Shown here in pieces: positions 8,819 to 17,523 of a DNA stretch of 64,000 nt (positions are counted from its first letter, which is position 1; each line of letters starts with the position of its first letter). Position numbers and translations under genes: made by a program. Origin of the DNA: Clostridium disporicum (GTDB taxonomy: Bacteria > Bacillota > Clostridia > Clostridiales > Clostridiaceae); contig NZ_CYZX01000007.1 in NCBI RefSeq assembly GCF_001405015.1, positions 1 through 64,000 on the forward strand, given 5' to 3'. The notes beneath the pieces are model-generated. The model was not told where the DNA came from. It searched no databases and was given only the letters and a program-made list of their open reading frames with translations.

Positions 8819-9409
8819 ATGCTAATAGATAATAAAATTTATAAAGCATGCAAGAAGTTTATTAAGAAGCATATTCATTGTGCATATAAATATTCAATTA
8901 ATCTAGATAATTTAAATATAGATATTTCGTATGAGTTTAAACTGAAAAACCTAAATATTAATCATATAGATTTAATAAGAAATTTTTATCCTAGTGAGTC
9001 AGATAAAACTAATCATGATTTACTTCTAAAAAGAATTAATGATAAAAGTAAAGATATATTTTGTGTTATTGATAGTTTTGAAAATATATGTGGAATTTTT
9101 AGCTTGTCATATACTGATACTTTTATTTATGAGATGAATGAAATTATCCGTTTAAATAATGAGGAATGTTATTTATTTGATGATTATACTTTTATTGAGC
9201 ACAGAAGAAGAGGGGTGCAGACATTCTCTGTTAAAGCAAGGTGTGATATGGCTCGGAAATCTGGATATAAAAAAGCTTTTGTAATAGTTGATAAGGATAA
9301 TGAACCATCTAGAAAATCTATGGAAAAAGCAGGATTTAAGTGTGAGGAGAAATATTATTTTATGACAGTTAAAAATTTTAGAAAATTGATAATAAGATTA
9401 TTAGTATAA
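8819..9409 (+). CDS. GNAT-family N-acetyltransferase
   Basis: Small acetyltransferase (196 residues from this start). The acetyl-CoA pyrophosphate-binding motif is clear (EHRRRGVQTFSVKARCDMAR), followed by KAFVIVDKDNEPSRKSMEKA, the typical GNAT C-terminal half. The ATG at 8819 has AAGGAGA at 8804-8810; an in-frame ATG at 8792 has only a weak site, so 8819 is preferred. It lies 54 bases after the previous acyltransferase and before a terminator, closing the first transcription unit. It is a candidate for N-acetylation of the amino sugar made by the dTDP-sugar cassette further right, but that link is inference. Confidence 0.85.
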   Translation: MLIDNKIYKACKKFIKKHIHCAYKYSINLDNLNIDISYEFKLKNLNINHIDLIRNFYPSESDKTNHDLLLKRINDKSKDIFCVIDSFENICGIFSLSYTDTFIYEMNEIIRLNNEECYLFDDYTFIEHRRRGVQTFSVKARCDMARKSGYKKAFVIVDKDNEPSRKSMEKAGFKCEEKYYFMTVKNFRKLIIRLLV

Positions 9410-9417
9410 AGATTTGA

Positions 9418-9452
9418 TTAAAGGGATTGCTGAAGCAGTCCCTTTAATAATT
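9418..9452 (+). terminator. Rho-independent terminator after GNAT gene
   Basis: A 13-bp stem (9418-9430 with 9435-9447, one G-U pair) with a 4-base TGAA loop, followed by an AT-rich tail. It is GC-rich for this region and ends the first plus-strand unit of the polysaccharide locus. Confidence 0.8.
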
Positions 9453-9517
9453 ATGTTTTAAATAATTATCGGTAAGCAAAGGGAATTATTTGTAACAATA
9501 TAGAACATTAAATATTA

Positions 9518-9567
9518 ATATGAATAATATGGTAGAGAACAGGGGTTTTTTGAAATATTATTCATAT
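9518..9567 (+). promoter_or_regulatory. Leader hairpin just upstream of glycosyltransferase start
   Basis: A perfect 13-bp inverted repeat (ATATGAATAATAT at 9518-9530, complement at 9555-9567) encloses a 24-base loop. It ends 13 bases before the ATG at 9581 and abuts the SD region (GGTGAT). It could modulate translation or be a protein-binding site. Confidence 0.4.
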
Positions 9568-9580
9568 ATATGGTGATAAA

Positions 9581-10699
9581 ATGAAAATTGCTATGATTGG
9601 ACAAAAGGGAATTCCATCACGAGCTGGAGGCGTGGAAGTTCATGTGGAAGAAATTGCAGCTGGTTTATGTGAAAAAGATGTACAGGTTGATGTTTATGCA
9701 AGAAAGTCATATTGTGATGAAATAAATGATAAATATAGAGGAATTAATATAAAGTATATTCCTTCGATTAATACTAAATCATTAGATGCAATTACGTATA
9801 CATTTTTAGCAACAATATATGCTTTGTTTTTAGGTTATGATGTAATACATTATCATGCATTAGGTCCATCAAGTATGGCTTGGTTGCCGAGATTATTTGG
9901 TATAAAGGTAGTTTGTACAGTGCATGGATTAGACTGGCAAAGAGAAAAATGGGGTAGATTTGGAAAATTATATCTTAAATTTGGAGAATTTATAATTGCG
10001 AAATTCGCTAATGAAATTATTGTATTAACAAATTCTATGAAAAAGTATTTTAAAGAAAAATGGAACAGAGACAGCACTGTTATTTCAAATGGAGTTTATA
10101 TAGGAAAAGATATTGATGCTAATATTATTACAGAAAAGTATAATCTAACTAAAGATTCGTATATACTATTTCTGGCAAGGTTAGTACCAGAAAAAGGAGC
10201 ACATTATTTGATTAATGCATATAAAAAGCTAAAGACAGATAAGAAGTTAGTTATAGTAGGGGGATCTAGTTATACAGATGATTATGTGAACAGTTTATAT
10301 AAATTAGCAGACTCAGATAATAATATAATTTTTACAGGTTTTGTAAAAGGTAAAGAATTAGAGGAGTTATACAGTAATGCTTATGTCTATGTATTACCTT
10401 CAGAAATAGAAGGATTGCCAATAAGTTTATTAGAAGCTTTAAGTTATGGAAATTGCTGTATAGCAAGTGATATAGATGAAATTTGTGAAACTATGAAGGA
10501 ATATGGACTGTATTTCAAAAAAGGTTCGGAAGAGATGTTGAGTAAGGTATTATATGAAGTACTAAACAATAAGAGTTTAGTGGCTAGATATAAGGATACA
10601 AGCAAAGATTTTGTATTAAGTGAGTATAATTGGAAAGATAAAGTAGTAGATACTTTAGAAGTTTATAACAAGTGTGTGAGTATAGATAAAAGAAAATAG
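9581..10699 (+). CDS. DUF1972-type GT4 glycosyltransferase (rhamnosyltransferase-like)
   Basis: The N-terminus MKIAMIGQKGIPSRAGGVEV is the DUF1972 signature, found in GT4 enzymes that often act as deoxyhexose (for example rhamnosyl) transferases in capsule and EPS loci. The donor half shows FLARLVPEKGAHYLI, VIVGGSSYTDDY and SEIEGLPISLLEALSYGNC (EX7E). Length 372 is normal. It forms its own transcription unit between a terminator at 9418-9452 and another at 10706-10751, with a hairpin in its leader. Sugar specificity is inferred from family only. Confidence 0.88.
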   Translation: MKIAMIGQKGIPSRAGGVEVHVEEIAAGLCEKDVQVDVYARKSYCDEINDKYRGINIKYIPSINTKSLDAITYTFLATIYALFLGYDVIHYHALGPSSMAWLPRLFGIKVVCTVHGLDWQREKWGRFGKLYLKFGEFIIAKFANEIIVLTNSMKKYFKEKWNRDSTVISNGVYIGKDIDANIITEKYNLTKDSYILFLARLVPEKGAHYLINAYKKLKTDKKLVIVGGSSYTDDYVNSLYKLADSDNNIIFTGFVKGKELEELYSNAYVYVLPSEIEGLPISLLEALSYGNCCIASDIDEICETMKEYGLYFKKGSEEMLSKVLYEVLNNKSLVARYKDTSKDFVLSEYNWKDKVVDTLEVYNKCVSIDKRK

Positions 10700-10705
10700 T
10701 AAAAT

Positions 10706-10751
10706 AGAGTGCCATAAAATCTTTGATACTAGAGCTTTTGGCACTCTTTTT
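10706..10751 (+). terminator. Rho-independent terminator
   Basis: AGAGTGCCA (10706-10714) pairs with TGGCACTCT (10739-10747), followed by a T run. The 24-base loop is longer than usual. It lies directly after the DUF1972 glycosyltransferase. Confidence 0.75.
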
Positions 10752-10781
10752 AAAATAATTTTATATTAATGGAGGTTTAAT

Positions 10782-11711
10782 ATGAATATTAAGGTAACTG
10801 TCTTTACACCTACATTTAATAGAGGAAATGTTCTATATAGAGTTTTTGAAAGCTTATGTGCACAGACATTTAAAGATTTTGAATGGGTCATAATAGATGA
10901 TGGGTCAAATGATAATACCAAAGAATTAGTAAATTCGTATATTTTACAAAATAACTTTCCTATTGTATATAGATATCAAGAAAATTCAGGAAAGCATATT
11001 GCTATGAATAGAGCTGTAGAAATAGCAAGAGGAGAATTATTTGTTATCGCAGATTCAGATGATAGATTTTTACCTGAGGCATTAGAGATTTTAGTTAATG
11101 AGTGGGAAAAAATAGCTGTTAATAAAAGAGCAGAGTTTAAGGGCGTAACATGCAGATGTTTAGATGTATATAGTAATGAACCCATTGGAAAGAAGTTTAT
11201 AAAAGACCCTTTAGAATCAAATGATTTAGAAATTATTTTTAAGTATAAATGTAAATATGATATGTGGGGAATATTGAACAAAAGTGTATTAAAAGAGTAT
11301 CCATTTCCTGAGATTAAGGGATTAAGGTTTTTTCCAGAAGCAATTATATGGCAGAGGATGGCGAGAAAGTACAAAACAATATATATAAATAAACCACTTT
11401 TATATTATTATAAGGATCAATCTAATGCGACAACTGCCTCTAATAACAAAAGAGCGAAGGAGAACATTTATCTATGGAAACACTATATTAATGATGTTTT
11501 TGATTATTTAAGATATGACGTTATATTATTTCTAAAGTCTTTTATTGGACTAACTAGGGATGGACTATTATTAAGTATGAGTTATAAAAGTATTATAGGA
11601 GAATGTAATGGAGTTGGAAGAAAATTTTTATGTACAATCTTTATTCCTGCAGGAACCATATTATATTTCATGAAAAATATTTCATATAAAAATAGAAGCA
11701 ATGAGAAGTAA
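10782..11711 (+). CDS. GT2-family glycosyltransferase
   Basis: GT-A fold inverting glycosyltransferase of 309 residues. The nucleotide-binding start TVFTPTFNRGNVLYRVFES, the WVIIDDGSNDNT element and the metal-binding DXD-type motif IADSDDRF (about 89-96) are intact. A later WGILNKSVLKEY stretch and the acidic/aromatic PEAIIWQRMARKYK fit GT2 acceptor regions. The C-terminal 40 residues are amphipathic and may contact the membrane. The ATG at 10782 follows GGAGG. It opens the third transcription unit (10782-15016), which also carries the initiating transferase and the flippase. Confidence 0.9.
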   Translation: MNIKVTVFTPTFNRGNVLYRVFESLCAQTFKDFEWVIIDDGSNDNTKELVNSYILQNNFPIVYRYQENSGKHIAMNRAVEIARGELFVIADSDDRFLPEALEILVNEWEKIAVNKRAEFKGVTCRCLDVYSNEPIGKKFIKDPLESNDLEIIFKYKCKYDMWGILNKSVLKEYPFPEIKGLRFFPEAIIWQRMARKYKTIYINKPLLYYYKDQSNATTASNNKRAKENIYLWKHYINDVFDYLRYDVILFLKSFIGLTRDGLLLSMSYKSIIGECNGVGRKFLCTIFIPAGTILYFMKNISYKNRSNEK

Positions 11712-11838
11712 ATAAAAAAAATTAACATTAGATGAATATAGTGAGCTAGTAAAAAGTGCAATATGTAACAAATAAAAATAGTATGAATATTATGTATTAG
11801 CAGATAGAAGGATATATTTTACTAAGGAGAAGAAAAAG

Positions 11839-12456
11839 ATGAAAAAAAAGAGATGGAATTACGATGTTATAAAGAGAATTATAGATATTACTATAAGTGG
11901 ACTAGCTCTTATTATTCTAATACCTTTATTTTTAGTAGTTGCAATATTAATAAAAGTAGAAAGTCCAGGAAAAGTGATTTTTTCCCAAGATAGAGTTGGC
12001 AAGGATGGAGAAATATTCAGGATGTATAAATTTAGGTCTATGGTAGCTAATGCTGAAGAGTTAAAAAGAAAACTAATATTAGAAAATGAGGCTACGGGGC
12101 CAATGTTTAAAATAAAAAATGACCCAAGAATAACTAAAATAGGTAGGTTCTTGAGAAGGACATCTATAGATGAGTTACCACAATTATTTAATGTCTTAAA
12201 GGGAGATATGTCTTTAGTTGGGCCAAGACCATCTTTACCTGAAGAAGTTGAGAAGTTTGATCCATGGATGTTACGAAGATTAGATGTAAAGCCTGGATTG
12301 ACATGTTATTGGCAAGTAATGGGGAGAAATAGTATTAGTTTCGAGGAATGGATGAAACTTGATGTTAAGTATGTAAATGAAAGAACATTATGGATAGATA
12401 TAAGATTGATATTTAAGACATTTTTTGTACTTTTTGGAGATACAAATGCTTATTAA
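11839..12456 (+). CDS. Initiating undecaprenyl-phosphate phosphoglycosyl transferase
   Basis: Bacterial sugar transferase family (monotopic phosphoglycosyl transferase catalytic domain, as in WcaJ, EpsL and PglC). It transfers a sugar-1-phosphate to undecaprenyl phosphate and starts the repeat unit. The N-terminal re-entrant hydrophobic helix (about 16-38) is followed by SPGKVIFSQDRVGKDG, MYKFRSMV, the TSIDELPQLFNVLKGDMS segment and SLVGPRPSLPEE, then KPGLTCYWQVMGRN. At 205 residues it is the minimal form without extra membrane domains. The start follows AAGGAGAAG. The first sugar cannot be inferred, but GalU next door would supply UDP-glucose. Confidence 0.93.
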   Translation: MKKKRWNYDVIKRIIDITISGLALIILIPLFLVVAILIKVESPGKVIFSQDRVGKDGEIFRMYKFRSMVANAEELKRKLILENEATGPMFKIKNDPRITKIGRFLRRTSIDELPQLFNVLKGDMSLVGPRPSLPEEVEKFDPWMLRRLDVKPGLTCYWQVMGRNSISFEEWMKLDVKYVNERTLWIDIRLIFKTFFVLFGDTNAY

Positions 12457-12539
12457 AGAAATATGTATTATGAAAGATTTGACTTTGCTAGTAGAGAGCA
12501 TATAGGCAAAATAAAAATTTATTAACTTAGGAGGAAGCA

Positions 12540-13412
12540 ATGGAGAATAGAATAAAAAAAGCAGTGATACCTGCAGCTGGTCTGGGTACTAGATTTTTAC
12601 CAGCAACAAAAGCTCAGCCAAAAGAAATGCTACCAATAGTAGATAAACCTACACTTCAATATATTATCGAAGAATGTGTTGAAGCAGGAATAGAAGAAAT
12701 CATAATAATAACAGGGAGAAATAAGAAAAGTATAGAAGATCATTTTGATAAATCAGTAGAACTAGAGCTTGAACTAGCTAGAACGGGTAAAGATGATTTG
12801 TTAACAATGGTTCAGAATATATCTAATATGGCTAATATTTACTATATAAGACAGAAAGAGCCTAAAGGATTGGGACATGCTATATATTGTGCAAGAGCTT
12901 TTGTTGGAAATGAACCTTTTGCAGTACTTTTGGGAGATGATGTAGTATATAGTGAAGAAAAGCCTTGTATAAAACAATTGATAGACTGTTTTAATAAGTA
13001 CAATAAAGCTATTTTAGGGGTTCAAAAAGTACCAGCTAATGAAGTTTTTAAATATGGAATTATAAGTGGTGAAGAAATTGAAAAAAGGGTATATAAGGTA
13101 AATAGTATGGTCGAAAAACCAGATATTAATAAATCACCATCTGATATGGCGATATTAGGAAGATATATAATAACACCAGATATTTTTAATATTCTTGAAA
13201 ATACTAAACCAGGAAAAGGTGGAGAGATACAGTTAACAGATGCTTTATCAATGTTAATAGAAAAAGATGGGGTATATGCTTATGATTTTATAGGAAAAAG
13301 ATATGATATAGGTGATAAATTAGGGTTTCTACAAGCAACAGTAGAATATGCTTTAAGAAATTCTGAGTTGAAAGAAGAATTTATAAAGTTTTTATTGTCT
13401 ATAGAATTGTAA
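12540..13412 (+). CDS. galU: UTP-glucose-1-phosphate uridylyltransferase
   Basis: Makes UDP-glucose from UTP and glucose-1-phosphate for polysaccharide assembly. The nucleotide-binding signature AAGLGTRFLPATKAQPKEM is at 12-30, with IVDKPTLQYIIEE after it. Later elements typical of GalU are LGHAIYCARAFVGNEPFAVLLGDD, MVEKPDINKSPSDMAILGRY and GKGGEIQLTDALS. Length 290 is normal. The start overlaps the end of an AGGAGG SD. It lies between the initiating transferase and the flippase in one unit. Confidence 0.95.
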   Translation: MENRIKKAVIPAAGLGTRFLPATKAQPKEMLPIVDKPTLQYIIEECVEAGIEEIIIITGRNKKSIEDHFDKSVELELELARTGKDDLLTMVQNISNMANIYYIRQKEPKGLGHAIYCARAFVGNEPFAVLLGDDVVYSEEKPCIKQLIDCFNKYNKAILGVQKVPANEVFKYGIISGEEIEKRVYKVNSMVEKPDINKSPSDMAILGRYIITPDIFNILENTKPGKGGEIQLTDALSMLIEKDGVYAYDFIGKRYDIGDKLGFLQATVEYALRNSELKEEFIKFLLSIEL

Positions 13413-13471
13413 ATAGAGTCATTAGTTAGAAAAGTAAAAAACATTTTAAAAAGTTATGAGGATAAAATCAA

Positions 13472-15016
13472 ATGAGAACAGAGAGTTCAATAAAAAACAT
13501 CACGACAGGAATATTATTACAAATAGTAACAGTAGTTTTTGGATTTATTGCAAGGAAAATTTTTGTAAGCTACATGGGAATAGAGCTGCTTGGAATAAAT
13601 GGTTTATTATCTAATGTAATATCAATGTTGAGTTTAGTAGAGTTAGGTGTTGGAACTGCTATATTTTATAGTTTATATAAGCCTTTAGCAGAAAAAGATT
13701 ACAATCAAGTTCATGCAATAATGAATCTTTATGAAAAACTATATAGATATATTGCAATTGCTGTACTAATTTTAGGTATATTAATAATACCATTCTTAAA
13801 ATATTTTGTTAATACAACTATTTCTATGTCCTATGTTAAGTTAATTTACTTTATTTTTGTAATTGATTCAGCTTTATCATATATCTTAACATACCGTAGA
13901 AATATATTATTAGCAGATCAAAAGATGCATATTTTCAATAGACTTTCTGTATTATATTCAATCGTATGCAGTATAGCGCAGATAGCAATAATAATAATTA
14001 CAAAGAACTATATATTATATTTAGTGATAAAAATAGTATTAGTACTAATTCAAAACTTACAAGTTTATATAATAACTAATAAAAGATATCCGTACTTACA
14101 GGAAGCCTTGGAAGAACCTTTAAAAAAAGAAATTAAGAATGATATTATCAAAAACACTAAAGCGCTCTTAGTAATTAATATAGCGGCCTATTTTGTTTTT
14201 GGCACTGACAATATACTGTTGTCTTACTTCTTAGGGGTAAGCATTGTAGGGATATATTCCAATTATAGTGTTATAGTAAGTACTATAGAAGGATTAATTT
14301 CGAGAATATTTCAGGGTATACAAGCTAGTTTTGGGAATTTTTTATTAGAAGAATCATTAGATAAAGCATATGAAATATTTAATGTATTATATTTTGTGAA
14401 TTTTTGGATATCTACTTTTTGCTCAGTTTCATTAATTGTGTTATTAAATCCTTTTATAGAGATAGTGTTTGGCGAAGAGATGCTATTTTCAGTAGTAACG
14501 ATATTTTTCATTGTATATAATTTTTATATAAAAAGTATGACAAGTTCAGTTGAAGTTGTGAAAAACGGTGCAGGATTATATAGTCCATATCCCTTTGCAA
14601 AATATTGGTCTATTGTTGAAGGAATATTAAATTTAGGTGCATCAATAATACTAGTGAAGTATTTTAGATTAGGTGCATTGGGAGTATTTGCAGGAACGAC
14701 AATTAGTAGGATTGTAACTTTAATTATAGATCCATTTAACGTACATCATTATATATTTAAAACATCTATAAAGAATTATTTTTTTAAGTATATAGAGTAC
14801 ACATCTATTTTCTTTGTAATTACTGGATTAGTAATCTTTATAAGTGAAGTTATAACTTTTAATAATTTATTTGTAGAGTTCATTTTTAAAGGGATTTGCT
14901 GTATAATAATTCCAAACACAGTGATTTTATTATTATTTTTTAGAAGCAAAGAGTTTAAGTATCTTATAGATAAGTTTAATATACGAAATAAATTATTGAA
15001 AAAATTTAATAGATAA
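13472..15016 (+). CDS. Wzx-type flippase (MATE/MOP superfamily)
   Basis: Polytopic membrane protein of 514 residues with about 12-14 hydrophobic segments, expected to flip the undecaprenyl-linked repeat to the outer face. It starts with an amphipathic SIKNITTGILLQIVTVVFGF segment, and VSYMGIELLGINGLLSNVI near 30 is the typical first-loop motif of the polysaccharide biosynthesis/MurJ-like family. There is no signal peptide. A strong terminator follows at once (15025), closing the unit that begins at 10782. Confidence 0.92.
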   Translation: MRTESSIKNITTGILLQIVTVVFGFIARKIFVSYMGIELLGINGLLSNVISMLSLVELGVGTAIFYSLYKPLAEKDYNQVHAIMNLYEKLYRYIAIAVLILGILIIPFLKYFVNTTISMSYVKLIYFIFVIDSALSYILTYRRNILLADQKMHIFNRLSVLYSIVCSIAQIAIIIITKNYILYLVIKIVLVLIQNLQVYIITNKRYPYLQEALEEPLKKEIKNDIIKNTKALLVINIAAYFVFGTDNILLSYFLGVSIVGIYSNYSVIVSTIEGLISRIFQGIQASFGNFLLEESLDKAYEIFNVLYFVNFWISTFCSVSLIVLLNPFIEIVFGEEMLFSVVTIFFIVYNFYIKSMTSSVEVVKNGAGLYSPYPFAKYWSIVEGILNLGASIILVKYFRLGALGVFAGTTISRIVTLIIDPFNVHHYIFKTSIKNYFFKYIEYTSIFFVITGLVIFISEVITFNNLFVEFIFKGICCIIIPNTVILLLFFRSKEFKYLIDKFNIRNKLLKKFNR

Positions 15017-15024
15017 ATTATGTC

Positions 15025-15079
15025 ACCCTATTATGTAGAATTTTAATAAAAGTCAAAAATCTACATAATAGGGTATTTT
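15025..15079 (+). terminator. Rho-independent terminator after wzx
   Basis: A perfect 15-bp stem, 15025-15039 with 15060-15074, with a 20-base AT-rich loop and an ATTTTA tail. Confidence 0.8.
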
Positions 15080-15220
15080 ATATGAAAATGTAACAACTTA
15101 ATTTATGATACATATAGTATATTGAGCCTATGTACTTTAATAATAATATATTTATATGTAAATAAGTAATTATAGGAGATTTGCAGATTAGACTTTACTT
15201 AAGATGATAGGAGAAAAGAG

Positions 15221-16087
15221 ATGAAAGGAATAATTTTAGCTGGTGGTTCGGGAACAAGACTTTTTCCTATTACAAAAGCAATATCCAAGCAAATGGTTCC
15301 AATATATGATAAACCAATGATTTATTATCCTTTATCTGTACTAATGTTAGCAGGAATTAGAGAAATATTAATTATTTCAACAGAAAGAGATATAGGTTAT
15401 TTTAAAGAGTTGTTTAAAGATTCATTAGAGATAGGTTTAACTATAGAATATGCTATGCAGAAAGTACCTAATGGACTGGCAGATGCATTTATAATTGGGG
15501 AAGAGTTTATTGGAGATGATACTGTAGCTATGATTTTAGGTGATAATATTTTTTATGGACAAAATCTAACTGATTATTTATTAGAAGCATCAAGTTTAAA
15601 AAGTGGAGCAGTAATATTTGGATATTATATTCAAGATCCGAGAGAATTTGGAGTTATTGAGTTTGATGAAGATAATAAGGCAATTTCAATAGAGGAAAAA
15701 CCGGCAATACCAAAATCAAAATACGCTGTTCCAGGATTATATTTTTATGATAATTCAGTTGTAAAAAAGGCAAAAGAATTAAAGCCATCTCCAAGAGGGG
15801 AGTTAGAAATAACAGATTTAAATAGATTATATATGGATGAGAGTAAATTAAAAGTAATAAGATTAGGACGAGGAATGGTTTGGTTAGATACAGGAACTCA
15901 TAGTTCAATGTTGAAAGCAGCTAATTTTGTTGAAGTAATACAAGATACACATGGAATATATATAGCATGCTTAGAGGAAATAGCTTATAGGCAAGGATGG
16001 ATTACTGCAGAAAAGTTAAGCGAATTAGCTAAACCATTGATGAAAACAGGGTATGGTAAATATCTTATAAGTATTATTGAAGAATAG
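15221..16087 (+). CDS. rfbA: Glucose-1-phosphate thymidylyltransferase
   Basis: First step of dTDP-deoxysugar synthesis, giving dTDP-glucose. The N-terminal signature LAGGSGTRLFPITKAISKQ (6-24) is complete, as are VPIYDKPMIYYPLSVLMLAG, the GDNIFYG metal-site motif near 111, the EEKPAIPKSKYAVPGLYFYD segment, and WLDTGTHSSML near 219. Length 288 matches RmlA. The SD is GGAGAAAAG. It opens a new unit after the wzx terminator and works with RmlB at 18666. Confidence 0.95.
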   Translation: MKGIILAGGSGTRLFPITKAISKQMVPIYDKPMIYYPLSVLMLAGIREILIISTERDIGYFKELFKDSLEIGLTIEYAMQKVPNGLADAFIIGEEFIGDDTVAMILGDNIFYGQNLTDYLLEASSLKSGAVIFGYYIQDPREFGVIEFDEDNKAISIEEKPAIPKSKYAVPGLYFYDNSVVKKAKELKPSPRGELEITDLNRLYMDESKLKVIRLGRGMVWLDTGTHSSMLKAANFVEVIQDTHGIYIACLEEIAYRQGWITAEKLSELAKPLMKTGYGKYLISIIEE

Positions 16088-16153
16088 ATATAGGGTAAAT
16101 CTAGTAGGTAGTTATTAAATAATAATAGCATATTTAGACGAAAAGGTGAGGAG

Positions 16154-17077
16154 ATGGATAATATATTATTTAGTGTAATAATTCTTTCTTATAAAAATCT
16201 TGAGTATATAGAAGATACAATAAAATCAGTAATAGGTCAAGATTACAAAGATATTGAGCTAATTATAGCAGATGATTGTACTGATGGTATAGATTTAAAC
16301 AAATTTAAGAAGTATATTGATATAAATAATAATGGAAATATAAAGAACGTTATTATTTATAAAAATAAAGTAAACTTAGGAATTGTAAAAAATATTAATA
16401 AAGCATTATCAGTGGCAAATGGTGATTATATTAAGATTATAGATTCAGATGATTGTTTTTACTCAAAAAGTGTTTTATCAGATGTAGCAGATTATTTTAA
16501 TAATAATGACAGCATTATTATTACTACGAAGTTTTTACAATGTGATATTAATATGAAGCCATTAGTTAATGCAGAAAATATTATGGATTCTCTTAAAGCT
16601 AAACTAATAGAAGGTAGTGATTCTAAAAAGTTTTATAATAAATTATGTGCTGAAGGTACTTTAATAGATCCAGGTGTGTTTTTTAAAAAAGATTTTTTTA
16701 AGCAATATGGTATGTTAGATGAAAGTTATATTCATTTAAATGATTTACCATTGTGGCTTAGAGTAACTAGAAATGGATGCAAAATGGATTTTTTTGATAT
16801 AGTAAGTGTCAAGTATAGGGTAGGTAGCGGAATTAGCAATCAAGATAAAAAAGACACTGTACTAATTGACGATATAATTAGATGTTACAATGAAGAGATA
16901 TTTAAATATAAAAAGCAGCTAGACTATTACAGTTATAAGAAAGCAAGATATATTTATATTAAAAGTTTCGAATTAAATAATTATTCTATAATAAAAAAAA
17001 TATCATTTCTAATTGGAAATTTAGATATTATCTTCATTAAGATAAAAAATAAAATATTAAGAAGTATAAAAAATTAA
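16154..17077 (+). CDS. GT2-family glycosyltransferase
   Basis: GT-A fold transferase of 307 residues: FSVIILSYKNLEYIEDTIKS, ELIIADDCTDGIDL, and the DXD-type site IIDSDDCFY (about 96-104). The downstream stretch with DPGVFFKKDFFKQYG and LPLWLRVTRNG matches GT2 acceptor regions. Its position between rfbA and the ketoisomerase suggests it may use the dTDP-amino sugar made by its neighbours, but this is inference. Confidence 0.88.
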   Translation: MDNILFSVIILSYKNLEYIEDTIKSVIGQDYKDIELIIADDCTDGIDLNKFKKYIDINNNGNIKNVIIYKNKVNLGIVKNINKALSVANGDYIKIIDSDDCFYSKSVLSDVADYFNNNDSIIITTKFLQCDINMKPLVNAENIMDSLKAKLIEGSDSKKFYNKLCAEGTLIDPGVFFKKDFFKQYGMLDESYIHLNDLPLWLRVTRNGCKMDFFDIVSVKYRVGSGISNQDKKDTVLIDDIIRCYNEEIFKYKKQLDYYSYKKARYIYIKSFELNNYSIIKKISFLIGNLDIIFIKIKNKILRSIKN

Positions 17078-17103
17078 ATTCTTTAATAAGGTAGAAAAAT
17101 AAA

Positions 17104-17520
17104 ATGTATAACGTTGCTTTAATTAAATTTAAGAATATTTCAAGTGAATGTGGACATTTAATTCCAATTGAAGGAAATATAGATATTCCATATGAAATAA
17201 AGAGAATTTTTTATATATATGGAGTACCTAAGGATAAAAAAAGAGGCAATCATAGTCATAGAAGCCTTTATGAAATATTGATATGCTTAAAGGGGTCTTT
17301 AAAGGTAAAAGTACAAAATGGTAGAGAAGAAGAAGTATATGTATTGAATAATGAGTATGAAGGATTGATGATAGGACCTTGGATTTGGAATGAAATGTTT
17401 GATTACTCTGATGATTGTGTATTATTAGTTCTTTGTTCAGATAAATATGATGAGTCTGAATATTTAAGAGATTACGATGTTTTTCTAAAAGAAGTCAATG
17501 AGATTTACAAGGAGAAATAA
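17104..17520 (+). CDS. dTDP-4-keto-6-deoxyhexose 3,4-ketoisomerase (FdtA/QdtA-like)
   Basis: Small cupin (138 residues) of the WxcM-like family. The signature KRGNHSHRSLYEILICLKGS places H50 and H52 in the positions of the paired histidines needed for proton transfer in FdtA-type enzymes. The C-terminal WIWNEMFDYSDDCVLLVLCS and YDESEYLRDYDVFLKEV are family hallmarks. It moves the keto group from C4 to C3 of the RmlB product, preparing it for the aminotransferase that follows 3 bases later. FdtA and QdtA differ in product stereochemistry (Fuc3N versus Qui3N) and cannot be told apart by eye. Confidence 0.9.
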   Translation: MYNVALIKFKNISSECGHLIPIEGNIDIPYEIKRIFYIYGVPKDKKRGNHSHRSLYEILICLKGSLKVKVQNGREEEVYVLNNEYEGLMIGPWIWNEMFDYSDDCVLLVLCSDKYDESEYLRDYDVFLKEVNEIYKEK

Positions 17521-17523
17521 ATT

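Noticed and set aside
10976..11374. 132-codon minus-strand open frame inside the GT2 gene
   Set aside because: Antisense of a well-conserved glycosyltransferase; no SD or promoter.
11714..11774. Short open stretch encoding KLTLDEYSELVKSAICNK between the GT2 and the initiating transferase genes
   Set aside because: Looks slightly coding, perhaps a gene remnant, but no start, no SD and too short to support.
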